Positions 46,775 to 56,191 of a stretch of DNA of 56,191 nucleotides are shown here, in pieces. The translations under genes and the position numbers were made by a program. The stretch lies in NCBI GenBank assembly GCA_027579435.1, contig JANBPK010001500.1, forward strand, positions 1 through 56,191, written 5' to 3'. Origin of the DNA: Candolleomyces eurysporus (lineage: Eukaryota; Basidiomycota; Agaricomycetes; Agaricales; Psathyrellaceae). Every line of letters starts with the position of its first letter. Position 1 is the stretch's first letter. Below the pieces are notes generated by a model. The model searched no databases. It saw nothing but the letters and a program-made list of their open reading frames with translations, and was not told the DNA's origin.

Positions 46775-47624
46775 ATGCTTCCTGGGTGCGGAATTTGCTT
46801 GAACAAACTCCATCCAGTGGAAAGAGAACCACATGTGTTGATCTGTGGTGAGTAGGATATGCTCGTTCATCGCCTTTGCACTTCGGAGGAGCTCATCCAC
46901 CTCAAGGCCACGTATTTTGCTCCCCTTGCTGTGACCAACTCGCCTCCAAACCTTGCCCGTATCGCTGCCTCAACGCCGCAATTTTGCGTCCCAGAGAGAT
47001 GAGGCCTCTGTTCATTTCTCTGAGCGAGTGTGGTGACGGCATGGACTCCACTTTGAGGTGAGCTCAACGATGATTTCATTGGGGTATATGTAGCCAAGTT
47101 GACTGACGCCTATCAAAGGGGAATCATCTCCGTCGGCATTCAGCACAGGATGCAAGAGGCATCTGCGATGCAAATGAGCATTCGCTGCGACGATCTCAGT
47201 GCAAGAATCGACACACAACTCTCTCAGTTGTCGAGACTCAGTGAACAACATGTTCGTTCGATGCTTCGGTACAAGGGAGTCCTGGAAAGTATGCAGTTGC
47301 TGCACCACGAGCTGCGGGAGGAGCAGCTGAATGGCGAGAGCCTTGAGGACAAGCGGGCACTCTGTTCAAGACAGGTGAGCTCTCCTAGGATAGAACGGAA
47401 CGGGTTTGGGAGAGGCAAGCGCTTACGAACTTCGTGCTCAGATAAGACGTCGACTTTGGGAGTTGGGACAGATGCCGCTACCCCCAGCTCACCCAGAGAT
47501 GACGAAGCAAAAACGATCTCGAAAGTGCGGGGGCAAAGAGGTCGTGACTGAGGAACCCTTGGCTCAAAAACGAAGAGTAGAAGTTGCCGCCCACTCAATA
47601 CTAGGCGCCTCCGCGCCGCGATGA
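46775..47624 (+). CDS. RING-finger protein with coiled coil
   Basis: There are four exons, 46775-46847, 46907-47057, 47119-47374 and 47442-47624 (73+151+256+183 = 663 nt), giving 220 residues and a stop. All introns are GT-AG (gtgagt or gtgagc donors). The RING lies at the extreme N-terminus: Cys5-x2-Cys8, then CGHVFCSPCC and KPCPYRC, fitting C3HC4 spacing. A long helical, probably coiled-coil part follows (RIDTQLSQLSRLSEQHVRSM, LESMQLLHHELREEQLNGES), then a basic tail (TKQKRSRKCGGKE, AQKRRVEV). An N-terminal RING plus coiled coil plus basic tail is the layout of Zip3/HEI10-type meiotic ubiquitin or SUMO ligases, but also of other small E3 ligases, so the exact role is open. The gene appears intact. 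Confidence 0.8.
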
Positions 47625-48518
47625 ATGGCGTTTACTTACTAGCTGGCATCGACTAGATCCTACTAGACTCTCGCGTGGACTCTGATACTAAATTATGGAT
47701 ATGTCTAGCACATGTGTCATTCAATAACGGATATACAGCGCCGCCCGTGTTTCGGCGCCTCTTGCACAGTTTGGTTCCATGCACGATCGCGACTTCGACT
47801 TTTGAGCGATTGCCCAGCGAGCATACTCGGGCCGGTAATATAGAATCTTGCATATATTTGAATTTCTCCGCGCTCAGCTGGGAGAACTTCTGTTACTGGA
47901 CAACGCCAATATTAGCGCCGATATGTACGTACCTTCATCAAGCACTTCGCGTCGCCAGTCGGTACAAGCCTGGTGTCGACGGACCCATCAAGTGCCACCC
48001 GCATTCCCCAGATGCTTCACGGAAAGATTGATCAGAGCCGTCTCCATTCTCGCTGCTCTGAAATTACCGCTGACTAGAGCGACCNGCGGAGAGAATGCAT
48101 GCACTTTGACAGGAGGACGATACGAACTCCTGAGTGAAATGCGCTCAATGGCTGCTAACTTGAACGACGCGGCTGACCGAGTCACTGGCCCCCATATCTA
48201 TACGCTATTATCTACGCCTCNAAGTATGCATGAACAAGGGAATGTACAGCCCACGACCATGATGACCAGCCCCGAGGGATTCAGACTTCACGAATTCCAC
48301 GGTGGTAATGAATGAACTACTAGTGTTGATTCATTACCTGTCCCTCATCCTATTCGTTGATCCCATTCAACATATGCTGTAATAATAGGACATCGTAGAG
48401 GCTCACAAACAGGTGGCCCTAGCCCCTTTGCTACTAGTCCCTTATCGGTGATACTTGCGCTACACGCCATGGCAATCTATGCCCATTCATCTTGCATTTC
48501 GCTCATAACATGCTATCA
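47625..48518. pseudogene. diverged fragment related to the 52.1-52.7 kb gene
   Basis: 47930-48060 on the plus strand matches the minus strand of the gene at 52079-52708 (caagcacttcgcgtcgccagtcggta against caagcacttcgcgtccccggtcggta, then gcctggtgtcgacggacc in both). Further on, GCTGACCGAGT-type sequence is faintly similar. No continuous frame survives and two N bases are present. It is best read as a degraded, inverted paralogue. Confidence 0.45.
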
Positions 48519-48986
48519 TTACAGCAGTACACGACAACTTGAATAATGCCTTGGCCATGGCACTGCCATGAACCAAATGCCGAGTGCTTCCTGAGATTCG
48601 GCAGCGCAGTGCAANTATCCATCCATCTGCCAATAAATAGTGCCACAAAGGAGAAAAGAGTACGTATAGACGCATGCATACGCCGTAGGATATCCCCATT
48701 GTTGAGCAGCTAGCCATTCCTTGCCTCGTACACTGCGCATCCATTCCCGACGTCGTGCGACTTTGGTGGCGAGAAGCAACCTTTTCAAGGCTGCAGCCGC
48801 TTTGAGATGCGGACGTCCACTGAGTTTGCTGGCCATTTTCTGAGCTACTTTGCGGCGACGATAGGACGGGAGCCCATTGGCTAGTTCGCTGCCAGGCGTT
48901 CTGAGTCGTGGCTTTGCTGTTGTGCGGATTTTGNACCTCCTCTGACGAGGATGCACCCGGAAGGTCTGACCTTTGACCACCACCAT
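48519..48986 (-). CDS. possible small basic protein, unidentified
   Basis: A minus-strand frame starts MVVVKGQTFRVHPRQRR at 48986, contains an N at 48934, and continues with a very Arg/Lys-rich stretch (LPSYRRRKVAQKMASKLSGR, KVARRREWMRSVRGKEWL) and a hydrophobic end. No domain is recognised. It may be real or a chance frame. Confidence 0.22.
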   Translation of the reverse strand: MVVVKGQTFRVHPRQRRXKIRTTAKPRLRTPGSELANGLPSYRRRKVAQKMASKLSGRPHLKAAAALKRLLLATKVARRREWMRSVRGKEWLAAQQWGYPTAYACVYTYSFLLCGTIYWQMDGXLHCAAESQEALGIWFMAVPWPRHYSSCRVLL

Positions 48987-50132
48987 TGAGCTACGATTGT
49001 GATGGTTGGAGAGTGTAAGTGAGAGCGACTGAATCCGGGGCTGTAGTTCAATCCAAAGAGAGTAAGTGTACAGAGGACCTACGATTTTGCGTAAATTCTC
49101 TATGGGAATGTTGGTGATCAGAAAGAAATGAGGGACTGGGACTGATCTCGAGCCTTTTATAATGGGAAAGACGTGNTCAAGAGTACGGGNGCAAGAATAC
49201 GNGTACAAGGTCACCAGGAACACTAGCATTGCCATATCTACTGCCTTTGAGAGCCGAGGAATGTCGACAAAGATGAAAACAAGGTGCCTACTACTCGCGA
49301 TTGCGAGGGGCTCTAAGAGTGTCAAGATTTGGAAGGCCGACNCCGGAGTACAATAGAATGAAAGGCGACACGCATGAGGTGACGATTACAACGACTCGAA
49401 GCGAGTGGCANTCGTCGACGCGGGAAGGANNCCCGGATTTGAGAACTGGGGAATATANGCACTGGCTTCATCGTCGATGCCGAGTCGTCTGTCTACCCGT
49501 CCGAGGAATTCAAATTCATTCCATCCTAAGTTTAAAGCTACAGAAAAGGCTACCAACCTGGATTCAACTTCATTGGNTAAGTCTGAGAAGCGCCGTGCTT
49601 TGTTTTCGGTGTTTGTACCAGGTACAATCCAAAGTCAACAGCTTCCGAGCTTGGCGATCCNACCAAGCAGGAAGGTACCTCATTTGGCAGGTGCTCCGGT
49701 CTACTATTTTGGCGCGGCGTGGTGTGGCAGTTCANNNANCNNGAGTATCNNNGNGNNCGGTGACCAGAGGCGGTCCACGAGGCTCCCCACTCTTACAAAG
49801 GTCCCTTCATGTCNGATTAGAGCTCAGGCTCAAACAGACGTCGATGAGGCGTGACTCTTTACCATCACCCCTGGGCAGACCACAGGGCATCATCATGATC
49901 ATTCGCTGACGCATTGTGCGTCCTTTGTTTTCTTCTCTCCCCCCTTGTTTTGACCTCCCGCACTACAGACCATGAGAGTATAGTCGATCTTTCTTTACAG
50001 ATCTTTAGCTGAGTATAAATATCAGAATGTTTTCGTTTCTGTTGGGACATACAACAGGCGACTTGTCCCCTATCTCTAGAAGGCATCACCGACTGCTCAT
50101 AATGTTTGATATCGTGTATGTGCGTTCCTAGG
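48987..50132. other. low-quality stretch with many N, no gene called
   Basis: Dozens of N bases, clustered at 49170-49440 and 49735-49760, prevent any reading. The flanks show no recognisable domain. Confidence 0.5.
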
Positions 50133-51300
50133 GCCTCGCTGGTACTCCCACCACTGATCATTACACGGACCTCAGGGAGCGAATTGTAAGCTGCTACCAG
50201 GACTCTAAAGAAGATCTCCTGCGACTATCGCTTGTGGGCTTCGACTGGCTCGACCGTTCTCGATATTATCTATTCCTCAACTTCACGTGGGACATATCTT
50301 TGAACTCGATAGACAAGATCAGAACGTTCTCGACAATCATGAGCTCTCCTTCATGCACTCTCGCTGGACGGCGTTTCGATTCCATTTCCATCAACATCCA
50401 AGCACGACAGCCAACACTCTCCTCAAAGGAGCAGGAAGAACTAACCGAATTGCTCTACTCACTCAAAAGAGTTGTGATTGTGGGCGGACTCATGATTCAC
50501 CTTGATGCCGTCACCACTGTCGATCGCTACTCCCCGTTCCCTTGGAGCTCCCTCAAGCTTTGCCCATGGACGAGTTTGAACGACGTTTCCATCGTGGCGA
50601 CGTTGCCGGACTTGGAAACGCTATCGCAAATGATCTTCCAGCTTCCGCTACTTACATCGCTTCACGTTGATGCTCACTACATCGATCGCACCATCCCCAC
50701 CGCATTGGAAGGAAGCCTTCCCAGTGGTCTCAACTCCCTTCGGCTTGGACCACGAGGCNTCGANCTACTCTCTTGGCTAGCTCTGAAGCCCTGCTCGATT
50801 TCATCTCTGACGCTCGAAATTCGTTCCAATGGCCTCNCACCGCTGGAAGCGTATGCTCTCTCGAATGGAACGCATCTGAAGTATTTCGACCTTACAGTTT
50901 TCGACGGAAACGTCCTGGAAGGTGTGCCCATTCGAGCATGCATCTCTCAGCGTCCGTCCTAACAAACATGGTAGAGCTAGCAGATTGCGTGAAACTCATG
51001 GCGAATCTCATCGCCGTTTCGATTCAGCTCCGATATTTATCTTCCTCTGGGTATATCGATGCAGCCACGTCGATTGCTCGTGGCGCTACATCCAAATCCC
51101 TCAAGACGNTTTTACATATTTGTGCCTCTTTTGGCTCTTCGTCGAGACTCGCAGGTTAGGAGGTTGTACGAGTCTGTCGGAGCGTCCTTGCATAGCGGCG
51201 CATTATACGGCGTCTTTCAGCGGAGATGGCTCGGGCGGTTGGCTGTTGAGGAAGAACTTGCACGTCACACGACGATTCCCGTTGAACTTGAATATATGTA
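50133..51300 (+). CDS. F-box-like protein with leucine-rich part, partial
   Basis: A frame opening after a likely splice acceptor (cctag near 50131) reads YTDLRERIVSCYQDSKEDLL and RLSLVGFDWLDRSRYYLF, the shape of the agaricomycete F-box domain (substrate adaptors of SCF ubiquitin ligases). It continues with leucine-rich segments such as LPDLETLSQMIFQLPLLTSL and SISSLTLEIRS to a stop at 50962. A different frame, 50940-51159, carries on in the same style (HLSASVLTNMVELADCVKLM), so an intron or an N-related error (N at 50759, 50764, 50837, 51109) lies between. The start exon is not found. Confidence 0.5.
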
Positions 51301-52078
51301 GCCGATGATCATGGACGTTTGTATTTCATCATTTCTCTATCCCAGCTCCTTCTCCGAATAGACGTCGCTACCTTCTACACGCATTGTACAGAGCCATTTC
51401 AAGGCTTGCTAGCCATGGATGTTGAGGCGAGGTATATCTACGTGCTTATCTTCGCGCTAATGATGTTAGTTGACGGGCGAGGATCATCGTGCGCGAGGGC
51501 CCCGTCAACCATCTCCATGGACAGGGCGCTTTGTACCTGGTGTTCAGGCCAACCAAGCCGGAGTAAACGAAAGGATCGCGAAGTGGCAAAACTACTCCTG
51601 TCTCTCAAGCCGGGAGCAAGCTGGAAATTGTTCATTGAATGGCTCGGCATCGACGCGTACATGCGCACAAACGAACGTCCAATCTGGCCATGTAAAGCCA
51701 CCTTAGGCCACGGCATAGTCCTGATGAGGCCAGGTAAATAGGGAGGTCGCTGCTGAAACTGGGCTTGAGCACTTAACCTATCGATGTAGGCAGTAAGGCC
51801 CGACCCAACGATGGGCAGATGAGACAGGCAGCAGAATGTACTCAGAAGTGAAAGTAGGGGAATCGAGTGCGACAGCGGCGATAGGAGGCACCCAGAGGCG
51901 AACGCGGGGGCGCCAAATAACAAGGCAGTGATCATGAGCGGCATGGGACCTGCATTCGTGCCTTGGAATTCGCCAGTCCTGTAAAGATGAGGTTGTGAAG
52001 TTGAACGGCTGCTCTCCTTTGACAAAAATGAGCCACGAGGTGGCTCAACTGGGAGGAGAAGCAGATGAGGAAAGGGCG
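51301..52078. other. intergenic, no gene recognised
   Basis: The longest frame is a 214-codon minus ORF (51438-52082) whose ATG overlaps the stop of the next gene. Its composition and lack of motifs suggest a chance frame. Confidence 0.35.
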
Positions 52079-52708
52079 TCATGCGAAAACGAGGTCATGA
52101 CGAGGGACCCAGAGCTCAACCTGCCAGTTCGAGGCGCCGCGATGGACGAGTTCGGTGATGAAAATCATGGTGCGGGGTCGAATCCTTCCAACGATGGCGA
52201 ATTCGGGGAGTGCGTGGTTGACAGGATGCTCCCTAAAGATCTCCACGGTCCACTCGAGGACGACTTTGCAGAGGGAAGATAGTAGGGCCTCCCGGGTGAT
52301 GTTGCCAGACTGAGTCGAGACCCGCTTCTTCCGCGCGGGATACCCTGGCCATTTAATCCAGATGTTGATGGCGTTCTCAGCGACCGAGCTCAAGACCCTA
52401 TCGGCGTGGTTGGAGAGCAGGGCCGGCTGGAGGCGGTCGATGTCTTCGAGCTTCAGCCCAGGCTCTGGAAAGCCGTCGCGATAGAAGCGAATGGGTCGAT
52501 GGAGACTGCTATAGTCGATGTTTCCGTTGTCGTGAAGCACCTGGGGGACACGGATGTGGTTGGTAGGTCCGTCGACACCAGGCTCGTACCGACCGGGGAC
52601 GCGAAGTGCTTGCGTGGGCTGGTAGACGAATTGAGGGGTATTGTAGTGATAGGACGGGAGACCAGCCACTCCGAGCGCGGGATAAGACGATGCAGTGGAG
52701 AATGCCAT
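52079..52708 (-). CDS. WPGY-type agaricomycete protein family, unknown function
   Basis: An uninterrupted 209-codon frame starts MAFSTASSYPALGVAGLPSY. The C-terminal half has INIWIKWPGYPARKKRVSTQ, ITREALLSSLCKVVLEWTVE, then RPRTMIFITELVHRGASNWQ and ends WVPRHDLVFA. The IxWPGYxPxxRxIxT start, a helix with VAxxVxxFI-like spacing, and the ending LVxxxxxSxxxWQ match a family that is repeated in many agaricomycete genomes and has no known role. Typical members are slightly longer at the N-terminus; a short upstream frame (MEIPQKSPPLAASHG, near 52751) may be part of a first exon. A diverged inverted relative lies at about 47.9-48.1 kb. Confidence 0.6.
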   Translation of the reverse strand: MAFSTASSYPALGVAGLPSYHYNTPQFVYQPTQALRVPGRYEPGVDGPTNHIRVPQVLHDNGNIDYSSLHRPIRFYRDGFPEPGLKLEDIDRLQPALLSNHADRVLSSVAENAINIWIKWPGYPARKKRVSTQSGNITREALLSSLCKVVLEWTVEIFREHPVNHALPEFAIVGRIRPRTMIFITELVHRGASNWQVELWVPRHDLVFA

Positions 52709-54600
52709 GGGACGCAGCGAGAGGGGGCGACTTTTGAGGAATTTCCATCGCGGAGAGGCCTCTGCTATATACTAAAGCGAGGTAGACGGTCAAAGCCCTA
52801 TGCACGGCAGCTGTAGGTACGCACCTGTGCGTCCAAGCACGAGTGGGATCCAAGCCAACGCCGAGGACGGATTCGGTGCCATCTCGACACGGAAGCGCAG
52901 ATGTCAACATGCTCCATTCACAGCCGCTGGCCGACTTCCATGGCTTTGAGAGCTCAACCTATGCGTACGCATGCCGCACCTTGCAAAGCAGGGGGCCCAG
53001 CTTCAGTCTTCCAGAGAAGATCACGGCGGTGCAGCGTCGCATGCAGTCCAAAACCTGCTCCAATTTGAAAGGATGAGAAGGTGGGTCCAGACTCGGAGTA
53101 AGAGACGGCAGAAGATGGCTTACCACTCACCCATTCCCTAGTAGCACTATGCCCTCCAAATATCTCCTCTCCATGTTGGGTGCTGAAAGGATTGAGTGCG
53201 ACGGCAGCGATGGTGCGCATCAGCACCCATTGGCGCCCACAGTGTCCCATAGCCGAAGCCTACGCCTTCGGCCCCTAACACCACCAAACAACCTTTTCTC
53301 ATTCATTGGCTCTTGCCTGCCAACGCGAACCTAAGGCTGTTGGGAATGAGCCAAATTAGTTTGTAAAGTTGTGTCGCGATTTTCAGGGCCAGACGTACCG
53401 AGAATGAGAAATTGAGCATACCGTCCGACGGCGAGCAGTGAAGCAGAGCGTGTGGATCCTCCACGACCCCTGGTGCGAGCTCAGCTTCGGGACCAGCAAG
53501 CTGTAGAAGAAGGGACTGTCTCTCGCCTCGAGGGAGGGAAAATCGGAGGCAAGGGAGTTAGAAGATGGACGTGCCCTTATATTGTCAGTAGCCATGGCTC
53601 AATTGCGGCTTCCATTAAACTTCCCCGATGTCGAGGTTATAATTAGATGGGCGCTCAGGGTCGCGACTTCGACTTCTGAATTGGCGCGATAATACGTGAC
53701 TGAAGGCAAGACGCGTTGTTCTATTCTCGTAGGCTCAAGCTCTTCAAAGCGAGCTCCAATCAGCGAGTCTGACTCACGTAGGTGCCTCCAGTCCCGAAAA
53801 CCAGCCAGAATGGCGTCCCTTATGGCGCGCGAGCAGTGTCCACTAGATGTGATCGTCATATTCATCGACCATCAGCTCGAGTTCTCCTAGCAGACGGTGC
53901 TAAACAACGGGCCTCGAAGCGAGGGAGTGGCATCGATCATATCCGCCTGATGCAACGGTCGATGCGTGCTCAATGCCGATCCAGGAGGGTGGAAGGATGG
54001 AAGCCGAACGCCTTCTGACTGAAGTCAAGAAAACTTTATATTCCCTCCACAGCGCCCAAGGAGTGGAGCTTACGCTGCCGAAGCAACCTCGAAGCTGTTG
54101 GTCGTACAAGTGGCTGGAGGCACCACTTGATGCATGATGTCTAGTACTTCGAAGGCACTGTCTTATCTCATCGCTGTTTCTGACCGTGTTGAGGGGTCGA
54201 TCACCAGCTCATGCCCAGGCATCAGATTCATCATCGGGCGGGGTAGTTTCGATTTGCCTGACGGAATGTATATCATCTGCGCGTTTCAAACTGCTTCAGT
54301 TCTTGGGTAGATTGCCGCAACGTCATAGGGGCAGATTGGCTTGGGCTATGGAAGAGCTGTTTGCATGCGCTTCTAATCGATATTCTAGATTTTGGCTTTA
54401 GGCCCTGTACAAGATGTGATCAATCATATACTTCCAGGATCTTCATGCAGACGGATGTACATGTACGCTGCTGGGGATGAATTGTTCGCCAACCGTCGTA
54501 CCAGGAGACCAAGAACCAATAAAAAAGCGAGATTGCAGATTCAGATATAGAGATAGGTAGTGGATAGGTAGTAGTCGGCATCGTAGTCGATTTCCTGACC
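52709..54600. other. intergenic with one arm of a large inverted duplication
   Basis: No gene recognised. 52953-53313 is one arm of the 361-bp inverted duplication. The block before it (52700-52950) is shared in diverged form with 45.97-46.3 kb. Confidence 0.45.
52953..53313 (+). repeat. inverted duplication, left arm (361 bp)
   Basis: Identical, as far as I can read, to the reverse complement of 55831-56191. The conceptual translations of the two arms agree over their whole length. Confidence 0.9.
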
Positions 54601-55236
54601 TTAGGCCGCTTGATACGACGTGCTCCTCGTGCCTGCTGGCGCTACCGTGCAGCTTGAGAGGAGTGCGTGTAACGCAGAATTTGAAGGAGGTCGTTCGAGT
54701 GTCGGGTGATCGAGAGTGATTTTGTTAGGGACCTGGGCGTATTCGTCAGCGTCAGTTCGAGACCGAGGACAAAAGGGAAGAACGAGTGTTACAATGAGGA
54801 CTACATAAAGCGGAAGCAGAAAGGTGAAAATTAAAGCAATAAAAGAGGAAGAAAGCAGGCACCTGCGTACGGCGGCCACCATCCGAGACAGGAATCTCCG
54901 TGGAAGGTCGGAACTTTGCACAGCACATTGAAAGCGACATCTGGAAGCAGCAGTCCGCCGTCGGAGTAACATCGTCATCGACGGTGCTGGAAGCGGCGAA
55001 GAGGTAGCGTTGGCGGTGCTGGGAGGTGACAGCGCGGCGGTAGCTGCTAGACGAGCACCATGAGCCGTACGAGGTAAAGGACGGTCGAGAAACGACTCAT
55101 ATTTGCCTGGTGTGGCGGCGATCGGACAAGGATTCCATAGCCTGGAAAATAGGCAAGTGGAAGCGCGCCCGTTACCGAGCAGGCATTTTGTCCATTCAGT
55201 AGATTGAACAGGCCGGACCTGGGAGCAGAGAGTCAA
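54601..55236 (-). CDS. possible gene, unidentified, minus strand
   Basis: The minus strand is open for 211 codons, with a hydrophobic segment near the middle (SSSFIALIFTFLLPLYVVLI). It also contains good splice signals (donor near 54865, gtacgcaggt; acceptor near 54731, cccag) that would replace the hydrophobic part by a direct join to VPNKITLDHPTLERPPSNSA. Which form is real cannot be decided and no family is recognised. Confidence 0.28.
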   Translation of the reverse strand: MTLCSQVRPVQSTEWTKCLLGNGRASTCLFSRLWNPCPIAATPGKYESFLDRPLPRTAHGARLAATAALSPPSTANATSSPLPAPSMTMLLRRRTAASRCRFQCAVQSSDLPRRFLSRMVAAVRRCLLSSSFIALIFTFLLPLYVVLIVTLVLPFCPRSRTDADEYAQVPNKITLDHPTLERPPSNSALHALLSSCTVAPAGTRSTSYQAA

Positions 55237-56191
55237 AGATTATGTATTGAGGGCTAGACAGAGGATGAAACTCACGAGAATGCCGAGAATGCCGGGGGCA
55301 ATGAAGGTAGGCTGCCTCCGATGATTCAAGCACGCGCAGTGGGGACCAACTGCGTTCATGGGGGGTGGTATTTGCTGGAGAACAGCCGGCATCGAGAAGT
55401 GAGGCAATTAACGTTCCAGCTAAGCGCTAGGAGGGACCCAGAGGGCCGTTATTGCGCTGCGCAAGATCCTTCGAAAGGATTGAAGTTGTGGCCGTCCAAG
55501 CGGCGCCGGGGTGGGCCCGACAACTCGCATCGGGTCAGGCAAAGCTATAACTTCGATCTTGATCAGCATCGTCCTTGGAGATCATGAACCAGAGAAATCT
55601 TACCATTCCGGCGTATCCCAAAGCGATTCAACCAGTAGCGCGACGGCTGGTGCAAGATTCTGGAGGGCAGTAGGACTCTCAGAGGGCGACGAGTCAGAGC
55701 AGTCAAATACTCACAGAGTGAGAGGTACCCTGGGATTGACCTTGTAGGAGAGTAGAGTACCTTTGCCAGCCAAGGAAGAGCTCGGGTCAGTACAGGTCGG
55801 TGTTCAAGAAGAGTCAAGGCGGGAAGCGGGAGAGCCAATGAATGAGAAAAGGTTGTTTGGTGGTGTTAGGGGCCGAAGGCGTAGGCTTCGGCTATGGGAC
55901 ACTGTGGGCGCCAATGGGTGCTGATGCGCACCATCGCTGCCGTCGCACTCAATCCTTTCAGCACCCAACATGGAGAGGAGATATTTGGAGGGCATAGTGC
56001 TACTAGGGAATGGGTGAGTGGTAAGCCATCTTCTGCCGTCTCTTACTCCGAGTCTGGACCCACCTTCTCATCCTTTCAAATTGGAGCAGGTTTTGGACTG
56101 CATGCGACGCTGCACCGCCGTGATCTTCTCTGGAAGACTGAAGCTGGGCCCCCTGCTTTGCAAGGTGCGGCATGCGTACGCATAGGTTGAG
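55237..56191. other. window end, no gene; right arm of inverted duplication
   Basis: The only structure recognised is the inverted duplication starting at 55831. Its arm runs exactly to the last base of the window. Confidence 0.5.
55831..56191 (-). repeat. inverted duplication, right arm (361 bp)
   Basis: Reverse complement of 52953-53313. Because it reaches the window end, the true length of the repeat may be greater. Confidence 0.9.

Noticed and set aside
51438..52082. 214-codon minus-strand ORF whose ATG overlaps the stop of the WPGY-type gene
   Set aside because: No motif, unusual hydrophobic/Ser composition and no splice or promoter context. The ATGA overlap is probably chance in a eukaryotic locus.

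Overview
The window looks like nuclear DNA of an agaricomycete (mushroom-type) basidiomycete. The evidence is: many short GT-AG introns with CTGAC-type branch points; a Plavaka-type KDZ transposase; a Ty3/gypsy chromodomain retrotransposon; a NACHT-WD40 NLR-like gene; a 7TM gene of the DUF6533 type; a fungal arrestin-like gene; and a lipopeptide pheromone-type precursor ending in CIIA. Single N bases, many of them beside homopolymers, show that parts of the assembly are unpolished, so a frame break at an N is weak evidence of gene decay.

Layout. 1-14590: a Plavaka-like DNA transposon whose transposase is split at codon level by a near-intact gypsy element (2265-13436) with a perfect 5-bp target duplication. 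The gypsy LTRs are about 1.82 kb and contain the first ~316 codons of gag; an extra 304-codon ORF follows pol. 14590-16770: a tract almost free of CpG, holding a dispersed repeat and the WD40-coding end of the NLR gene. 15904-19478: the NLR gene, minus strand. 22357-24014: a decayed SMC5 relic. 24554-26384: an arrestin-like gene with lesions confined to its first exon. 26385-30600: repeat-rich, CpG-depleted DNA with a 148-bp tandem repeat and an inverted-repeat-bounded element.

31403-32041: mitochondrial complex III hinge protein (QCR6 type); its conserved C-terminus closes in frame only through 2-nt and 4-nt microexons. 33731-34348: a small secreted protein. 34978-35059: tRNA-Pro(UGG) with a short intron. 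35900-36133: a pheromone-type precursor with three copies of one peptide. 38144-39853: a DUF6533 membrane protein. 41330-56191: compact accessory genes (an agaricomycete-specific family, a RING protein, an F-box-like gene, a WPGY-type family) among diverged duplicate fragments, N-rich sequence, a 38-bp-arm palindrome and an identical 361-bp inverted duplication that reaches the window end.

The genes do not form one pathway. The window is a patchwork of two housekeeping genes (QCR6, tRNA), fast-evolving accessory families (NLR, pheromone-like, 7TM, F-box, RING) and transposons of different ages. The observations I rate highest are the QCR6 microexons, the triple-repeat pheromone precursor, the gag-in-LTR retrotransposon, and the CpG-free tract that stops at the NACHT/WD40 border of the NLR gene.
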